Shown one piece after another: positions 47,878 to 57,216 of a stretch of 64,000 nucleotides of DNA (the first letter of the stretch is position 1; each line of letters starts with the position of its first letter). Below the pieces are notes generated by a model. That model saw nothing but the letters and a program-made list of their open reading frames with translations. It was not told the origin of the DNA and ran no database searches. Made by a program: the position numbers and the translations under genes. This DNA is from Algibacter miyuki (GTDB lineage Bacteria; Bacteroidota; Bacteroidia; Flavobacteriales; Flavobacteriaceae): assembly GCF_030409805.1 (NCBI RefSeq), contig NZ_JAUFQP010000007.1, forward strand, positions 620,001 to 684,000. The letters are read 5' to 3'.

Positions 47878-50800
47878 GGCTTTCCTTGAAATATTCTTGA
47901 ACTTTCTTTTTATAAATTTGCTGCAAAGGTAAGCTTTGTCTGTTCAATATTTCAGTGGTTTTAAAATATTGTTTAGCCGTTGGTATTTGGCTATTCGAGT
48001 TATTATCAAAACCTATCCTATTCGTTTCAGATTCTCGTTTATCTTCTTCACCTTGCTGAAAGGATGCCTCTTGCATTTTCATCAATTGATGCTTTAACTG
48101 CATCATTTTTTGAAGGGTTCTGTTATTGAAACCATTATTCAATAACTCCATTTCTACAGATTCCATTTGCCGTAATAATTGGTCGGCATTTCCACGCGTA
48201 CCTTTCTTACCTTCTTTAGCCAGTTGCTCCTCTAAAGCCATACGTAATTCTTGTTGTTGCTGATAGATTTTATAAAGTTCTCCATTTAAATCTTCACCAA
48301 AACCCTCTCCATTTTCTCCTGTTTTTCCTCCGTCTTTTCCACCTTTACCTTCAGAACCTGCCTTACCCGTTTCACCAGGACTACCATTATCACCTTCCTT
48401 ATCCCCTTCACCTTCTTTACCATTTTCCTTTTTTCCTTTTCCATCCTTAGGTTTTCCTTGATCAGATTTTTTCAACCCCTCTTTCATCATCTCATTCAAT
48501 TGCTCCTGAGTCATAATCATATCAGGTAATTGAGAATCACCATCCTGCCCTTTACCCTGAGACATACTCATATTTTCTTCCATATTATCAAGCACATCAC
48601 TTAGCATATTTGCCAAATTATTAGCAGCTGTAACCGTGAACTGTTGCGCAGAAATACCTTGATACAATTGATTTTCTGCCAAAACTTCCACAGCCTTATC
48701 CATATTATAAAACACCTCGGTAATTTCTTTATTCACCGATTCCGAAAGCTTTGGTTGACGTAAAGACAACGCAAATAAACTATCATCAACATGCTCGAAA
48801 TTTTCTTTTAAATCATTTTGTTTTTTAAGGTAAGAAGCGTATTTATTATTGTTCACATCTATAGTACTAAACCCATCCATTAAAGCTTCTTGATCGAAGG
48901 AAAATAAAACTAAGTTATCCAAAATCTGACGTAACATTTCAATATCTTCTTCCATTTTATCTCCAGACATACCACTCATAGCTTGACTCATTTGCTGACT
49001 CATTTCCATCATTTTCTTAGCCGCTTTCTTCTGGCTTTTTTTGGCGTCTCTTTTACTTTCTTTACCCGATGGATTAGCTTCGGGATTTTCAGGTTTAGCG
49101 GTTTCATTTTTTTCTAAAGCATCCGATGCTTTCTTTTGCTCCTGCTCTACTTCCTGCTCGTCTAATTTATCACGAGGTACTTCAACCTTCTTCTTTAAGG
49201 CCTTTCCTTCTTTTTCTAATTCTACAATATCTTTTTTGAATTCTTGAAATTTTTCATTCAAAGCATCCTGCTTTTCTTTAGTATTTTCTTGATCTTTTTC
49301 GTTGGCCAATTTCTCTTGATCTACCGCCAACTTCATTAAATCTTCCTTAAGTTTTTCTAGTTTCTTTTCAACATAAAAACGTTTGGTAAGCTCTAATAAC
49401 TGCTGTAAACTTTTCTTTTTATTCTTATTCTCCTTAGCCAATTCATCTAATTTTTCAACAAGACGTTCTTTACTAATTTTATCTTGAAGCTTTTTAAGTT
49501 CATCTAAAAGCTTTTCATCTTGCTTCAATTTTTCTTCGTTTTCATCTAAACGTTTCTGAAGATCTTCCTTAAAAATATCGTCCTTTTTATTTTCTTTCTG
49601 AAAGTCTTCTAAATTATCCTTTAGCTTCTTATTGAAACTTTTCATCATTTCATCTTGCTGTTTCTGACGTTTAAGAAAAGACTCTAATTTCTTTTTATCA
49701 TTAAAATTTAAACTTGATTTCTCTTTTTGCATTTTAGAAATTTCTTCCAATTTCTTTTCCTGCTCATCAAAATTTTCCAACGACTTATTTAAATCTTGTA
49801 TACTTTCCTGTTGTTCTTGAAGCTGTTTTTGCTCTTCTTCGCTATTTGTGCGTTTTCTATAGCTAAAAACTTGACTTTTTACGCTTTTAAAGCTATTAAC
49901 TACATCATTATCAAATAGTTGAAAATACAATTCATAAGAAATACCTGCTTCAACCTCAAAATTATCAGGAAACGCACTAATAAACTCTCCTAAATTGGAA
50001 TTTGGAATCGAAATTGTTTTTACAGTTTTATTCGATTCTTCTTCCGAAGGATAATAAACCAGTTGTAATTTACTAAATCCATAATCGTCGCTTACCTGTC
50101 CATAAAAATATAACGACTGATTATCCACACTATCTCTTTGCACTTTTAATCTTAATTCTGGATATTCATCTTTTACAACACCAATATTGAACGCTAGGTT
50201 TTCATAATGCTTCAAATTCGTGTTGCTTGTGCTTAGCGTATATGAGAAATTTTTAAATATTTTTTGTTTTACGCCAAATACGTCAGCACCCTCTTTTTTG
50301 AAATTTATAGTGTCTTTTGATAATAATTGCACCTCACTAGTAGATTTCGTTTTTAATTGCCAACTAATTTCTGTGCCTTCCGGTACTAAAGCATTTCCTG
50401 TACTTTTTAATGTTTGAGTTTTCTTATTTGTATAATTCGGAAAATCTAAAATCATTTCGAAATCTAAAAGTGATGGCACTTCTAAAACTTCAATCGCATA
50501 ATTTTTAGAACGCACCTTGTTAGCCGATAATTGAAATTCTACTCCTGTTTTAAGTTGCGGAAAAATATATTCAAACTCCCCTACATTTTTCTGTTGTAAA
50601 AAATAAGTTTCATCATTATAAGTTATTTGCACCGTTTCCGGCATAACCTCCCCTGCTGTTTTTACAATGAGTTTAAAATCTTTATTCTCTATAGCTTTCA
50701 AATTTTCGTTAACCACAAAAAACTGAAAAGGCGCTGGCGGTTCGTAAGCTGTTTTATAATTTACAACACGTGTATAACTATCGCTAAACCAATTGAAATT

Positions 50801-51310
50801 TCCAGTAAAAAAAGTGAGTAGTAAAATAACTACCGGAATGGCCGCATACTTTAAATACCCAAGATTCTTCTTAAAATTTATAGCTAGTTTAAACGGAATT
50901 GGATTTAACTCCAAAGATTTCTGATTGATACTCGCTAGAAGTAATTCCGATTTAGAATCACTTTCATTAAGTTGAAGTACATTCAATAACTTATCATTCA
51001 CTTCAGGAAAATGTTCCCCGATTAATTTTGAGGCCTCCTTATAGTTAATCCCCTTTTGAAGTTTAAACAATTTAGCAAGCGGTACAAAGATAAATTTGAT
51101 TAACAAGCCTAATTCAACAGCAATAAACAGCCAAAACAAAACACTTCGCGCCGTGGTATTTAACCATAAAACCGACTCTATAAAAAGCGTAAACAGAAAA
51201 TAAAGTAGCCCAATGGCAAAAAACAAGATGGCACCTTTAAGCAATTCATTGGTATAAAACCGCTTAATAAAGGCTTCTAATTTATGTTGTATATTTTCGA
51301 AATTATTCAT
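47870..51310 (-). CDS. DUF4175 family giant membrane-anchored protein
   Basis: An 1146-residue protein. Two membrane helices lie near the N-terminus (about residues 22-48 and 52-75), with a third near 150-172. A beta-rich extracytoplasmic region runs to about 480. A very long Lys/Glu/Gln coiled coil (about 490-850) follows, then a Gly/Lys/Glu collagen-like low-complexity stretch near 945-1003 and a helical tail. This is the DUF4175 family of Bacteroidota, function unknown. It heads a two-gene operon with ybeY. Confidence 0.82.
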   Translation of the reverse strand: MNNFENIQHKLEAFIKRFYTNELLKGAILFFAIGLLYFLFTLFIESVLWLNTTARSVLFWLFIAVELGLLIKFIFVPLAKLFKLQKGINYKEASKLIGEHFPEVNDKLLNVLQLNESDSKSELLLASINQKSLELNPIPFKLAINFKKNLGYLKYAAIPVVILLLTFFTGNFNWFSDSYTRVVNYKTAYEPPAPFQFFVVNENLKAIENKDFKLIVKTAGEVMPETVQITYNDETYFLQQKNVGEFEYIFPQLKTGVEFQLSANKVRSKNYAIEVLEVPSLLDFEMILDFPNYTNKKTQTLKSTGNALVPEGTEISWQLKTKSTSEVQLLSKDTINFKKEGADVFGVKQKIFKNFSYTLSTSNTNLKHYENLAFNIGVVKDEYPELRLKVQRDSVDNQSLYFYGQVSDDYGFSKLQLVYYPSEEESNKTVKTISIPNSNLGEFISAFPDNFEVEAGISYELYFQLFDNDVVNSFKSVKSQVFSYRKRTNSEEEQKQLQEQQESIQDLNKSLENFDEQEKKLEEISKMQKEKSSLNFNDKKKLESFLKRQKQQDEMMKSFNKKLKDNLEDFQKENKKDDIFKEDLQKRLDENEEKLKQDEKLLDELKKLQDKISKERLVEKLDELAKENKNKKKSLQQLLELTKRFYVEKKLEKLKEDLMKLAVDQEKLANEKDQENTKEKQDALNEKFQEFKKDIVELEKEGKALKKKVEVPRDKLDEQEVEQEQKKASDALEKNETAKPENPEANPSGKESKRDAKKSQKKAAKKMMEMSQQMSQAMSGMSGDKMEEDIEMLRQILDNLVLFSFDQEALMDGFSTIDVNNNKYASYLKKQNDLKENFEHVDDSLFALSLRQPKLSESVNKEITEVFYNMDKAVEVLAENQLYQGISAQQFTVTAANNLANMLSDVLDNMEENMSMSQGKGQDGDSQLPDMIMTQEQLNEMMKEGLKKSDQGKPKDGKGKKENGKEGEGDKEGDNGSPGETGKAGSEGKGGKDGGKTGENGEGFGEDLNGELYKIYQQQQELRMALEEQLAKEGKKGTRGNADQLLRQMESVEMELLNNGFNNRTLQKMMQLKHQLMKMQEASFQQGEEDKRESETNRIGFDNNSNSQIPTAKQYFKTTEILNRQSLPLQQIYKKKVQEYFKESHD

Positions 51311-51333
51311 GCTTTTACAAAAACTATTGGGAA

Positions 51334-51360
51334 CAAAAGTATTAACCCACTAAACTACAA
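51334..51360 (-). promoter_or_regulatory. Candidate promoter for the DUF4175-ybeY operon
   Basis: On the minus strand, TTG (51358-51360), 16 bases, then TACTTTTG (51334-51341). It matches the Bacteroidota consensus with a spacer one base short. The -7 element ends 23 bp upstream of the DUF4175 ATG. Confidence 0.42.
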
Positions 51361-51398
51361 TTTTATTTTTTACAAGGTTTATAATAAGTTGTTAATTG

Positions 51399-51406
51399 TA
51401 TCTTTG
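51399..51406 (+). promoter_or_regulatory. Candidate -7 element for gltX
   Basis: TATCTTTG, a perfect TAnnTTTG, about 93 bp upstream of the gltX ATG. That would give a leader of roughly 85 nt, long enough to include the hairpin at 51459-51480. A -33 TTG is not clear. Confidence 0.4.
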
Positions 51407-51458
51407 CCAAAATTCCTGAAACAAGCAATGATTTTGGGGTTAAAACAATTCAATCCAC

Positions 51459-51480
51459 ACTTAAATGTTCGCATTTAAGT
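51459..51480 (+). promoter_or_regulatory. Perfect 9-bp hairpin with TTCG loop in the gltX leader
   Basis: ACTTAAATG, loop TTCG, CATTTAAGT. The stem has no mismatch and ends 19 bp before the gltX ATG. No T-run follows, so it is not a standard terminator. In RNA it would be a UUCG-capped hairpin closed by G-C. Its role, possibly leader structure for translation control or mRNA stability, is an inference. Confidence 0.45.
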
Positions 51481-51499
51481 ATTACTATAAATTAAAAAC

Positions 51500-53011
51500 A
51501 TGACCAAAAATGTTCGTGTGCGTTTTGCACCAAGCCCAACAGGACCGCTACATATTGGCGGCGTTCGTACAGCATTATTCAATTATTTATTCGCTAAAAA
51601 ACACAACGGAACTTTTATTTTAAGAATAGAAGATACCGACCAAAACCGTTATGTAGAAGGTGCCGAACAATATATTATTGATGCTTTAAAATGGTGCGGC
51701 ATGCCATTAGATGAAGGTCCAGGAACCAACGAAAAATTTGGTCCATACCGTCAAAGTGAACGTAAACCATTATATAAAGCTTACGCTGAAGAATTAATTG
51801 CATCAGGAAATGCTTACTACGCTTTTGATACTGCCGAAACTTTAGATGCTGAAAGAAAACAATGCGAGGCCAATAAAGAAACCTTTATTTATAATTGGCA
51901 TAATCGCCTAAAATTGAGTAATTCTTTATCGCTTAGCGCGGAAGAAACTCAGGCTAAGTTAGATGCTGGCGACGATTACGTGATCCGTTTTAAAAGTCCG
52001 CAAGACGAAACACTTCATCTAAAAGATATTATCCGTGGCGATATAAAAATTGATACTAACATTTTAGATGATAAGGTTTTATTTAAAAGTGATGGTATGC
52101 CAACCTACCATTTAGCGAATATTGTGGACGACCATTTAATGGAAATCTCGCATGTAATTCGTGGTGAAGAGTGGTTACCATCTTTGGCATTACACTACCA
52201 ATTGTACAAAGCTTTTGGATGGGATGCGCCAGAATTTGCACACCTTCCACTTATTTTAAAACCAACAGGAAAAGGAAAATTAAGCAAGCGTGATGGCGAT
52301 AAATTAGGGTTCCCTGTTTTTCCATTATTGTGGGAAGATCCAAAAACGAACGAAATTTCTAGAGGTTATAAAGAAGATGGATATTTTGCCGATGCTATGG
52401 TAAATTTCCTTGCTTTTTTAGGTTGGAATCCAGGAACAGAACAAGAGATTTTTACACTAGAAGAATTGGTTGCCGCTTTCGATTTGAAAAAAGTAAACAA
52501 GTCTGGTGCACGTTTTGATCCGGATAAAATTAAATGGTTTAACCACCATTATATGCAAGAACAAAATAACGAAGAGTTAGCAGATATATTCAAAAATTCA
52601 AGACCAGAATTAGCAGATATCGATACAAGCTACATTGCAATGGCCATAAATTTAATTAAAGAACGTGCTACTTTTGTGAGCGATTTCTGGGATTTAAGCC
52701 ACTTCTTTTTTGTTACACCAACATCTTATGATGAAAAAGCATCTAAAAAAGCTTTAAAAGAAGGTACAGACGACATTATGAAGCAACTTATAGCCGTTTT
52801 AAACGCAAATACCGAATTTTCGGTAGAAACGCTTACTACAGAGATCAAAGGCTGGATAACAAGCAACGAAATCAGTTTTGGAAAAGTAATGATGCCTTTA
52901 CGTTTAGCACTTGTTGGTGCTTTACAAGGTCCTGATGTTTTCGATATTATGTACATGATTGGAAAAAACGAAACCGTTAAGCGTATTGAAAAGCTAATTG
53001 CTACAATATAA
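51500..53011 (+). CDS. gltX: Glutamyl-tRNA synthetase
   Basis: A 503-residue class I aminoacyl-tRNA synthetase. The PSPTGPLHIGG motif (HIGH class, residues 11-21) and the KLSKR motif at 260-264 bind ATP. RIEDTDQNR is near 42-50, and the C-terminal anticodon-binding helical domain is complete. It charges tRNA-Glu. A separate glnS is present about 6 kb downstream, so Gln-tRNA can be made directly. A structured leader precedes the gene. Confidence 0.96.
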   Translation: MTKNVRVRFAPSPTGPLHIGGVRTALFNYLFAKKHNGTFILRIEDTDQNRYVEGAEQYIIDALKWCGMPLDEGPGTNEKFGPYRQSERKPLYKAYAEELIASGNAYYAFDTAETLDAERKQCEANKETFIYNWHNRLKLSNSLSLSAEETQAKLDAGDDYVIRFKSPQDETLHLKDIIRGDIKIDTNILDDKVLFKSDGMPTYHLANIVDDHLMEISHVIRGEEWLPSLALHYQLYKAFGWDAPEFAHLPLILKPTGKGKLSKRDGDKLGFPVFPLLWEDPKTNEISRGYKEDGYFADAMVNFLAFLGWNPGTEQEIFTLEELVAAFDLKKVNKSGARFDPDKIKWFNHHYMQEQNNEELADIFKNSRPELADIDTSYIAMAINLIKERATFVSDFWDLSHFFFVTPTSYDEKASKKALKEGTDDIMKQLIAVLNANTEFSVETLTTEIKGWITSNEISFGKVMMPLRLALVGALQGPDVFDIMYMIGKNETVKRIEKLIATI

Positions 53012-53030
53012 ATTTAGGTTTCCTTAAAAT

Positions 53031-53080
53031 AAAAAAAGGTCTCTAAGTAGTTTTTAAACTATTTACAGACCTTTTTCTTT
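53031..53080. terminator. Bidirectional terminator between gltX and the glycosidase gene
   Basis: Stem AAAAAGGTCT with AGACCTTTTT, outer arms at about 53033-53042 and 53067-53076. A second inner pairing lies around AGTAGTTT/AAACTATT. It lies between convergent genes. Confidence 0.75.
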
Positions 53081-53092
53081 ATAAATACGTTC

Positions 53093-54208
53093 CTAATGCT
53101 TCAAAGGAATCACCATATTCCACGTGTTTTCAAACTTCCAAGCTTCAGGTCCATTACCAACCGCAGCAAATAAATGCGTAGGCTTTCCATCTTCAACTAA
53201 AACAAAAGGACGTTCAAAATGATTTTGGTGAGATGTTGATCCATCGTCCCATAATACATCACGACTGTATGCTTTTACATTTTCGAATAAGTTCCATTTT
53301 ACACCATCTTTAGACCAAATATGGATACCTCCACCTTCTTCTCCACAAATTTCACCAGAGCGATCTTTCATAACACCTTCATATCTATCGCCTGCCCACC
53401 AAATGTATGGATCTTCAACATCTACATGGCTATTACCAGGGGTTTCAAACCTAAAAACAGGTTCTTCACTTAAACGCTTGTACTCCCCTTTTGGGTTATC
53501 TGCCATAGCAACACCTAACAATAATGGCGGTTTTGGAGTTACAGAAGATTTATACATCAGTAAAATTTTACCAGTTTGTGGATCTACTGCTGGAGAAGGA
53601 TTAGACGTAATAGTCGCATCCCAATGTCCTGGTCTAGGCTCAATAACAGGTTTATCAACACGTTCCCATGGGCCAAAAATAGAATCACTAATTGCTAAAC
53701 CAACACGCTTATTTAACCAAGCAGCATTCCAATCGTAACCATCTGGTTTTGGATTCTCTTTTGTGGGTTGATCAAAATCGTAAGTCGTCCCAAAATGATA
53801 TAATAAATACTTGTCTTTATATTTTACAATTCTTGGATTGTGCGTACACATGCCATCAAAAAATTCCTTTCCACGAACAGGAAGCACCACTTCTTGAAAT
53901 TCGTAAGGTCCAACAGGCGTATCGGCCACAGCACGAACCACTTCAGAATTTGTCACCCAATTACCAAAACCAACATCTTTAGACCATCGGGAGGCAAACA
54001 TATGGTATTTACCATCTTCCCCTTTTATAACAGACGATCCCCAAATCCAGTAATTATCGTCACGAAACCCACCGCCAATTGGTGCCGGTAAAACGCGATC
54101 TATAAATGCCTCTGGTGGTTTATTATCTCCCATACAAGATAGTAAACTAATGGATGATAATGCCAATGAGCCTTTAATTGTGGTATCAATAAATGTTCTT
54201 CTTTTCAT
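53093..54208 (-). CDS. Secreted lipoprotein glycoside hydrolase, beta-propeller type (GH43-like)
   Basis: A 371-residue protein. The N-terminus combines an RRTF twin-arginine-like motif at residues 3-6 with a lipobox LLSC (Cys at 25), so it may be Tat-exported and lipidated. The body shows five-bladed-propeller repeats: DDNYWIWGSSVIK, MCTHNPRIVKYKDKYLLYHFG, HWDATITSNPSPAVDP, HVDVEDPYIWW and FERPFVLVEDG. Acidic residues occur where clan GH-F/J enzymes (GH43, GH117) have their catalytic groups. Substrate is unknown; family assignment is tentative. It is 18 bp downstream of the outer-membrane barrel gene. Confidence 0.68.
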   Translation of the reverse strand: MKRRTFIDTTIKGSLALSSISLLSCMGDNKPPEAFIDRVLPAPIGGGFRDDNYWIWGSSVIKGEDGKYHMFASRWSKDVGFGNWVTNSEVVRAVADTPVGPYEFQEVVLPVRGKEFFDGMCTHNPRIVKYKDKYLLYHFGTTYDFDQPTKENPKPDGYDWNAAWLNKRVGLAISDSIFGPWERVDKPVIEPRPGHWDATITSNPSPAVDPQTGKILLMYKSSVTPKPPLLLGVAMADNPKGEYKRLSEEPVFRFETPGNSHVDVEDPYIWWAGDRYEGVMKDRSGEICGEEGGGIHIWSKDGVKWNLFENVKAYSRDVLWDDGSTSHQNHFERPFVLVEDGKPTHLFAAVGNGPEAWKFENTWNMVIPLKH

Positions 54209-54226
54209 GCTTATTTTTTTTGAATT

Positions 54227-54910
54227 TTAAAACGAAATTTCTGCTCCTAAAACCAACATGGTTTGGTTGCCTTCAAAACGAGAATTTCCGCCAGAAAAAT
54301 CTAAAGGTTGTTTTTCAATTTTCTTTAAAATATTGGTAAATCCGTAAATATATTGTGCTTTCAACTTAAAATTTTTCACACCAACCGAAGCTCCTACTAC
54401 CCCATTAAAATTAAACTGCGAAATATTTTTAATATCGTTAGCCGATAAATTTAGGTAATTATTGATGTAATAATTCTCTTGAGACCTATCATTTAATTCT
54501 AACTTGCCATTATATTGCAACATAGGCCCTAAATCTATGGTGAAATATTGCGGTACAACTTTTATCTGCATTAATAAAGCTACTTGAGCAGCAAACATTT
54601 TATAATCAATATAAGTTGTTTCATTACTAATTAAATCTGGTCTACCTAGTACTTCCAAGTGGTTTTCTGAGAGTTGCATACCAAAACTAACATTGTACCA
54701 ACGGTTAGGTATATCTACCGTTGCAGCCATTCCACCGGTAAAACCTTGTGTGCTTTTTGTTGTAAAATTATCGGTTACAATATCAAATTGTGTAATTCCT
54801 CCCGAGATGCTAAAACCATTAGTAATTCTATAATTTCCTTTTTGTGCAAAAGATTTTGTAACAAAGCATAGGGTTATAACTACTAATAGTAAAGGTTGAT
54901 TATATTTCAT
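54227..54910 (-). CDS. Outer-membrane beta-barrel protein (PorT-like)
   Basis: A 227-residue protein with a signal peptide (about 1-22, cut after SFA) and alternating aromatic/hydrophobic strands ending in LVLGAEISF, a terminal Phe typical of barrels. Size and pattern suit an eight-stranded OmpA-like or PorT-like barrel. No clear family motif, and function is unknown. It probably shares a transcript with the lipoprotein glycosidase. Confidence 0.7.
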   Translation of the reverse strand: MKYNQPLLLVVITLCFVTKSFAQKGNYRITNGFSISGGITQFDIVTDNFTTKSTQGFTGGMAATVDIPNRWYNVSFGMQLSENHLEVLGRPDLISNETTYIDYKMFAAQVALLMQIKVVPQYFTIDLGPMLQYNGKLELNDRSQENYYINNYLNLSANDIKNISQFNFNGVVGASVGVKNFKLKAQYIYGFTNILKKIEKQPLDFSGGNSRFEGNQTMLVLGAEISF

Positions 54911-54987
54911 ACTAGTTCGGGATATAAACCACCAAATATAGTTTAATTTTTGTATCTTAATTTTCTAATCATTTAATAAAAAATTCT

Positions 54988-55914
54988 ATGGATTTCGTTT
55001 TCATTCCTCTTATTGTATTTGGACTATTTATTTTAATTTCATCATTCTTTACGGTGAAACAACAAACTGCAGCTATTATAGAACGCTTTGGGCGCTTCCA
55101 AGGTATACGTCAATCTGGTTTACAATGGAAAATTCCATTAGTAGATCGTATTTCAGGCCGTTTAAGCCTAAAAATTCAGCAATTGGATGTTATTGTAGAA
55201 ACTAAAACTAAAGATGATGTATTTGTACGTCTAAAAGTTTCTGTGCAGTATAAAGTTATTAAAGAAAAAGTAGAAGATGCTTTTTACAAGCTCGATTACC
55301 CACACGATCAAATTACAAGTTATGTATTTGATGTGGTACGTGCTGAAGTTCCAAAAATGATTTTGGATGACGTGTTTTTAAGAAAAGATGATATCGCCAT
55401 TGCTGTAAAAACAGAATTAAACGATGCCATGCAAAATTATGGTTACGATATTATAAAAACTTTAGTAACAGATATTGACCCAGATGCACAAGTAAAAGAA
55501 GCCATGAACCGTATTAATGCTGCCGATAGAGAAAAAACAGCGGCACAATATGAAGGTGATGCAGCACGTATTTTAATTGTAGAGAGAGCTAAAGCGGAAG
55601 CAGAAAGTAAACGTTTACAAGGACAAGGTATTGCAGATCAACGTCGTGAAATTGCACGTGGTTTAGAAGAATCGGTTGAAGTATTAAACAAAGTAGGTAT
55701 TAACAGCCAAGAAGCATCGGCATTAATTGTAGTTACACAGCATTACGATACTTTACAAGCCATTGGTAGCGAAACTAATAGTAACTTAATTTTACTACCA
55801 AATTCGCCACAAGCCGGAAGCAATATGCTAAACGATATGGTGGCTAGTTTTGCAGCAAGTAACCAAATTGGTGAAGCCATGAAAAACAATAAAAAGAAAG
55901 AAATTAAAGAATAG
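54988..55914 (+). CDS. SPFH/Band 7 domain protein (stomatin/QmcA-like)
   Basis: A 308-residue protein with one N-terminal membrane helix (about residues 3-22). An SPFH domain follows: IIERFGRFQGIRQSGLQWKIPLVDRI, then VRLKVSVQYKV and DVVRAEVPKMILDDVF. A coiled-coil region rich in Ala/Glu/Arg comes next, near 180-225. Such proteins form oligomeric membrane microdomain scaffolds, often with a NfeD partner; none is seen here. The gene is monocistronic and has its own terminator. Confidence 0.9.
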   Translation: MDFVFIPLIVFGLFILISSFFTVKQQTAAIIERFGRFQGIRQSGLQWKIPLVDRISGRLSLKIQQLDVIVETKTKDDVFVRLKVSVQYKVIKEKVEDAFYKLDYPHDQITSYVFDVVRAEVPKMILDDVFLRKDDIAIAVKTELNDAMQNYGYDIIKTLVTDIDPDAQVKEAMNRINAADREKTAAQYEGDAARILIVERAKAEAESKRLQGQGIADQRREIARGLEESVEVLNKVGINSQEASALIVVTQHYDTLQAIGSETNSNLILLPNSPQAGSNMLNDMVASFAASNQIGEAMKNNKKKEIKE

Positions 55915-55942
55915 ACTTAACCTATATTTCTATGTTGAAATT

Positions 55943-55976
55943 AAATCCTCAAAGGTTATCCTTTGGGGATTTTTTA
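55943..55976. terminator. Terminator after the SPFH gene
   Basis: AAATCCTCAAAGG (55943-55955), TTAT loop, CCTTTGGGGATTT (55960-55972), then TTTT. One G-T pair is in the stem. It serves the SPFH gene and possibly the convergent GNAT gene. Confidence 0.78.
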
Positions 55977-55989
55977 TAAAATAATAACT

Positions 55990-57150
55990 TTATTCCGCTT
56001 TAAATGGATGTCTTGGTTCCCAATCCTGAGTTGGATCCATTAGTTTAAAAATTTGTTTTAAAGCCGCATTCATAAGTACATTCGTATGCTTTAAATACAC
56101 CAACATCGGTTTAGCCTCGGCTCCTACCGAACTTTTAATTTCCATAGCTGTACGCGCATAAACAATGGTTTTAAATTGGTTTTCTATACCAAATTTAAGC
56201 ATATCGTAAAGCATATTTAAATACAACTGATTTTTATATTGATGTTCGCTATCGTAACCTAAAAAATAGGTTTCTAAAGATTTATTATTCCGAATTAAAG
56301 TATAAAACCCAACCAGTTTATCTTCCAAATAATAACCAAAAATTCTAAAATTTTCTTTTAGTTGAAATTTCAAACTATAAAAATGATTTTCAGGTAGAAT
56401 GAAGGTGTTAAACTTCGCATTATTAGATACATTTAAATACAACTGATGCAATGTTTGACTGTTATTTTTAACGTCATCTATAGATAATTCAACGGCTTTT
56501 ATACCATTTAATTTCTTTCTAGCCCGTTTATAACGGTCTCGATATTTTTTCTGTAATGCGGCTGTATAATCTTCAATAGTAACCCAATTTCTTTTAACCG
56601 AAAATATCATATTAGGTTGTACCACAACCTGATGCAGTTTTGCAGCATCTAAGCTTTCTTTTTCTTTATGTATGGAATCATTTTCAAAATAATCTTTCAG
56701 CACAAACATTCTAATGGTTTTATTCTGTTTGGCTTTTATGATGGACTTTATTTCATACAAAGCCGTTTGAGTGATTTTAAAAAAAGCTTCCTGAGATATG
56801 TCTTTTCTTTTAAAATATAATCCGTGTTGCCCAGTCTGCGTTAAATTCCCAATTACTAAAATATTTCCCTTTAAAATTTTAGAAATTAAATCGCGTAAAT
56901 AAGATTTTAAACAAGATATATCGGTCTTTCTAAACATATCTTTCAAATACAATTGTACCCGTTGCGTCACAGCTACACCAACCAAAATATCCTTTTTAAA
57001 AACACCAATGTAAAACAACTCCAAATTATTTGGAGCTGCAATTTCCAACGCTTGTAAATAGGCCAGTTGCAAAAATACATCGTGCTTTACAAGAGGATCC
57101 CAACCTTCTGGAAGGTCCTTAAATGAATAATAAATTTTATAATGTATCAA
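55990..57150 (-). CDS. GNAT/FemAB-like acyltransferase
   Basis: A 386-residue protein with the double-GNAT layout seen in FemAB-like and N-acyl transferases. A C-terminal GNAT-like block, FRIFGYYLEDKLVGFYTLIRN, and YFLGYDSEHQYKNQLYLNMLYDM carry the acceptor and cofactor regions. A basic RDRYKRARKKLNG helix precedes them. Substrate is unknown. No ATG occurs before the conserved start, so TTG at 57150 is used. Neighbouring genes give no clear hint. Confidence 0.68.
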   Translation of the reverse strand: MIHYKIYYSFKDLPEGWDPLVKHDVFLQLAYLQALEIAAPNNLELFYIGVFKKDILVGVAVTQRVQLYLKDMFRKTDISCLKSYLRDLISKILKGNILVIGNLTQTGQHGLYFKRKDISQEAFFKITQTALYEIKSIIKAKQNKTIRMFVLKDYFENDSIHKEKESLDAAKLHQVVVQPNMIFSVKRNWVTIEDYTAALQKKYRDRYKRARKKLNGIKAVELSIDDVKNNSQTLHQLYLNVSNNAKFNTFILPENHFYSLKFQLKENFRIFGYYLEDKLVGFYTLIRNNKSLETYFLGYDSEHQYKNQLYLNMLYDMLKFGIENQFKTIVYARTAMEIKSSVGAEAKPMLVYLKHTNVLMNAALKQIFKLMDPTQDWEPRHPFKAE

Positions 57151-57152
57151 TA

Positions 57153-57190
57153 GAAAAATAAAAGACTGAAAATTACAATTCTCAGTCTTT
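57153..57190 (-). terminator. Terminator after the DUF1761 gene
   Basis: AAAGACTGA (57161-57169) pairs with TCAGTCTTT (57182-57190). On the minus strand T-rich sequence follows. It lies between the DUF1761 stop and the GNAT start. Confidence 0.6.
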
Positions 57191-57216
57191 AAATATGTTA
57201 AAAGTTTACAAAAATA

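Noticed and set aside
53114-53129. CACGTG core inside the glycosidase gene as a third parS
   Set aside because: Only the left half (ATTCCACGTG) resembles parS; the right half is TTTTC rather than GAACA, and it lies in coding sequence.
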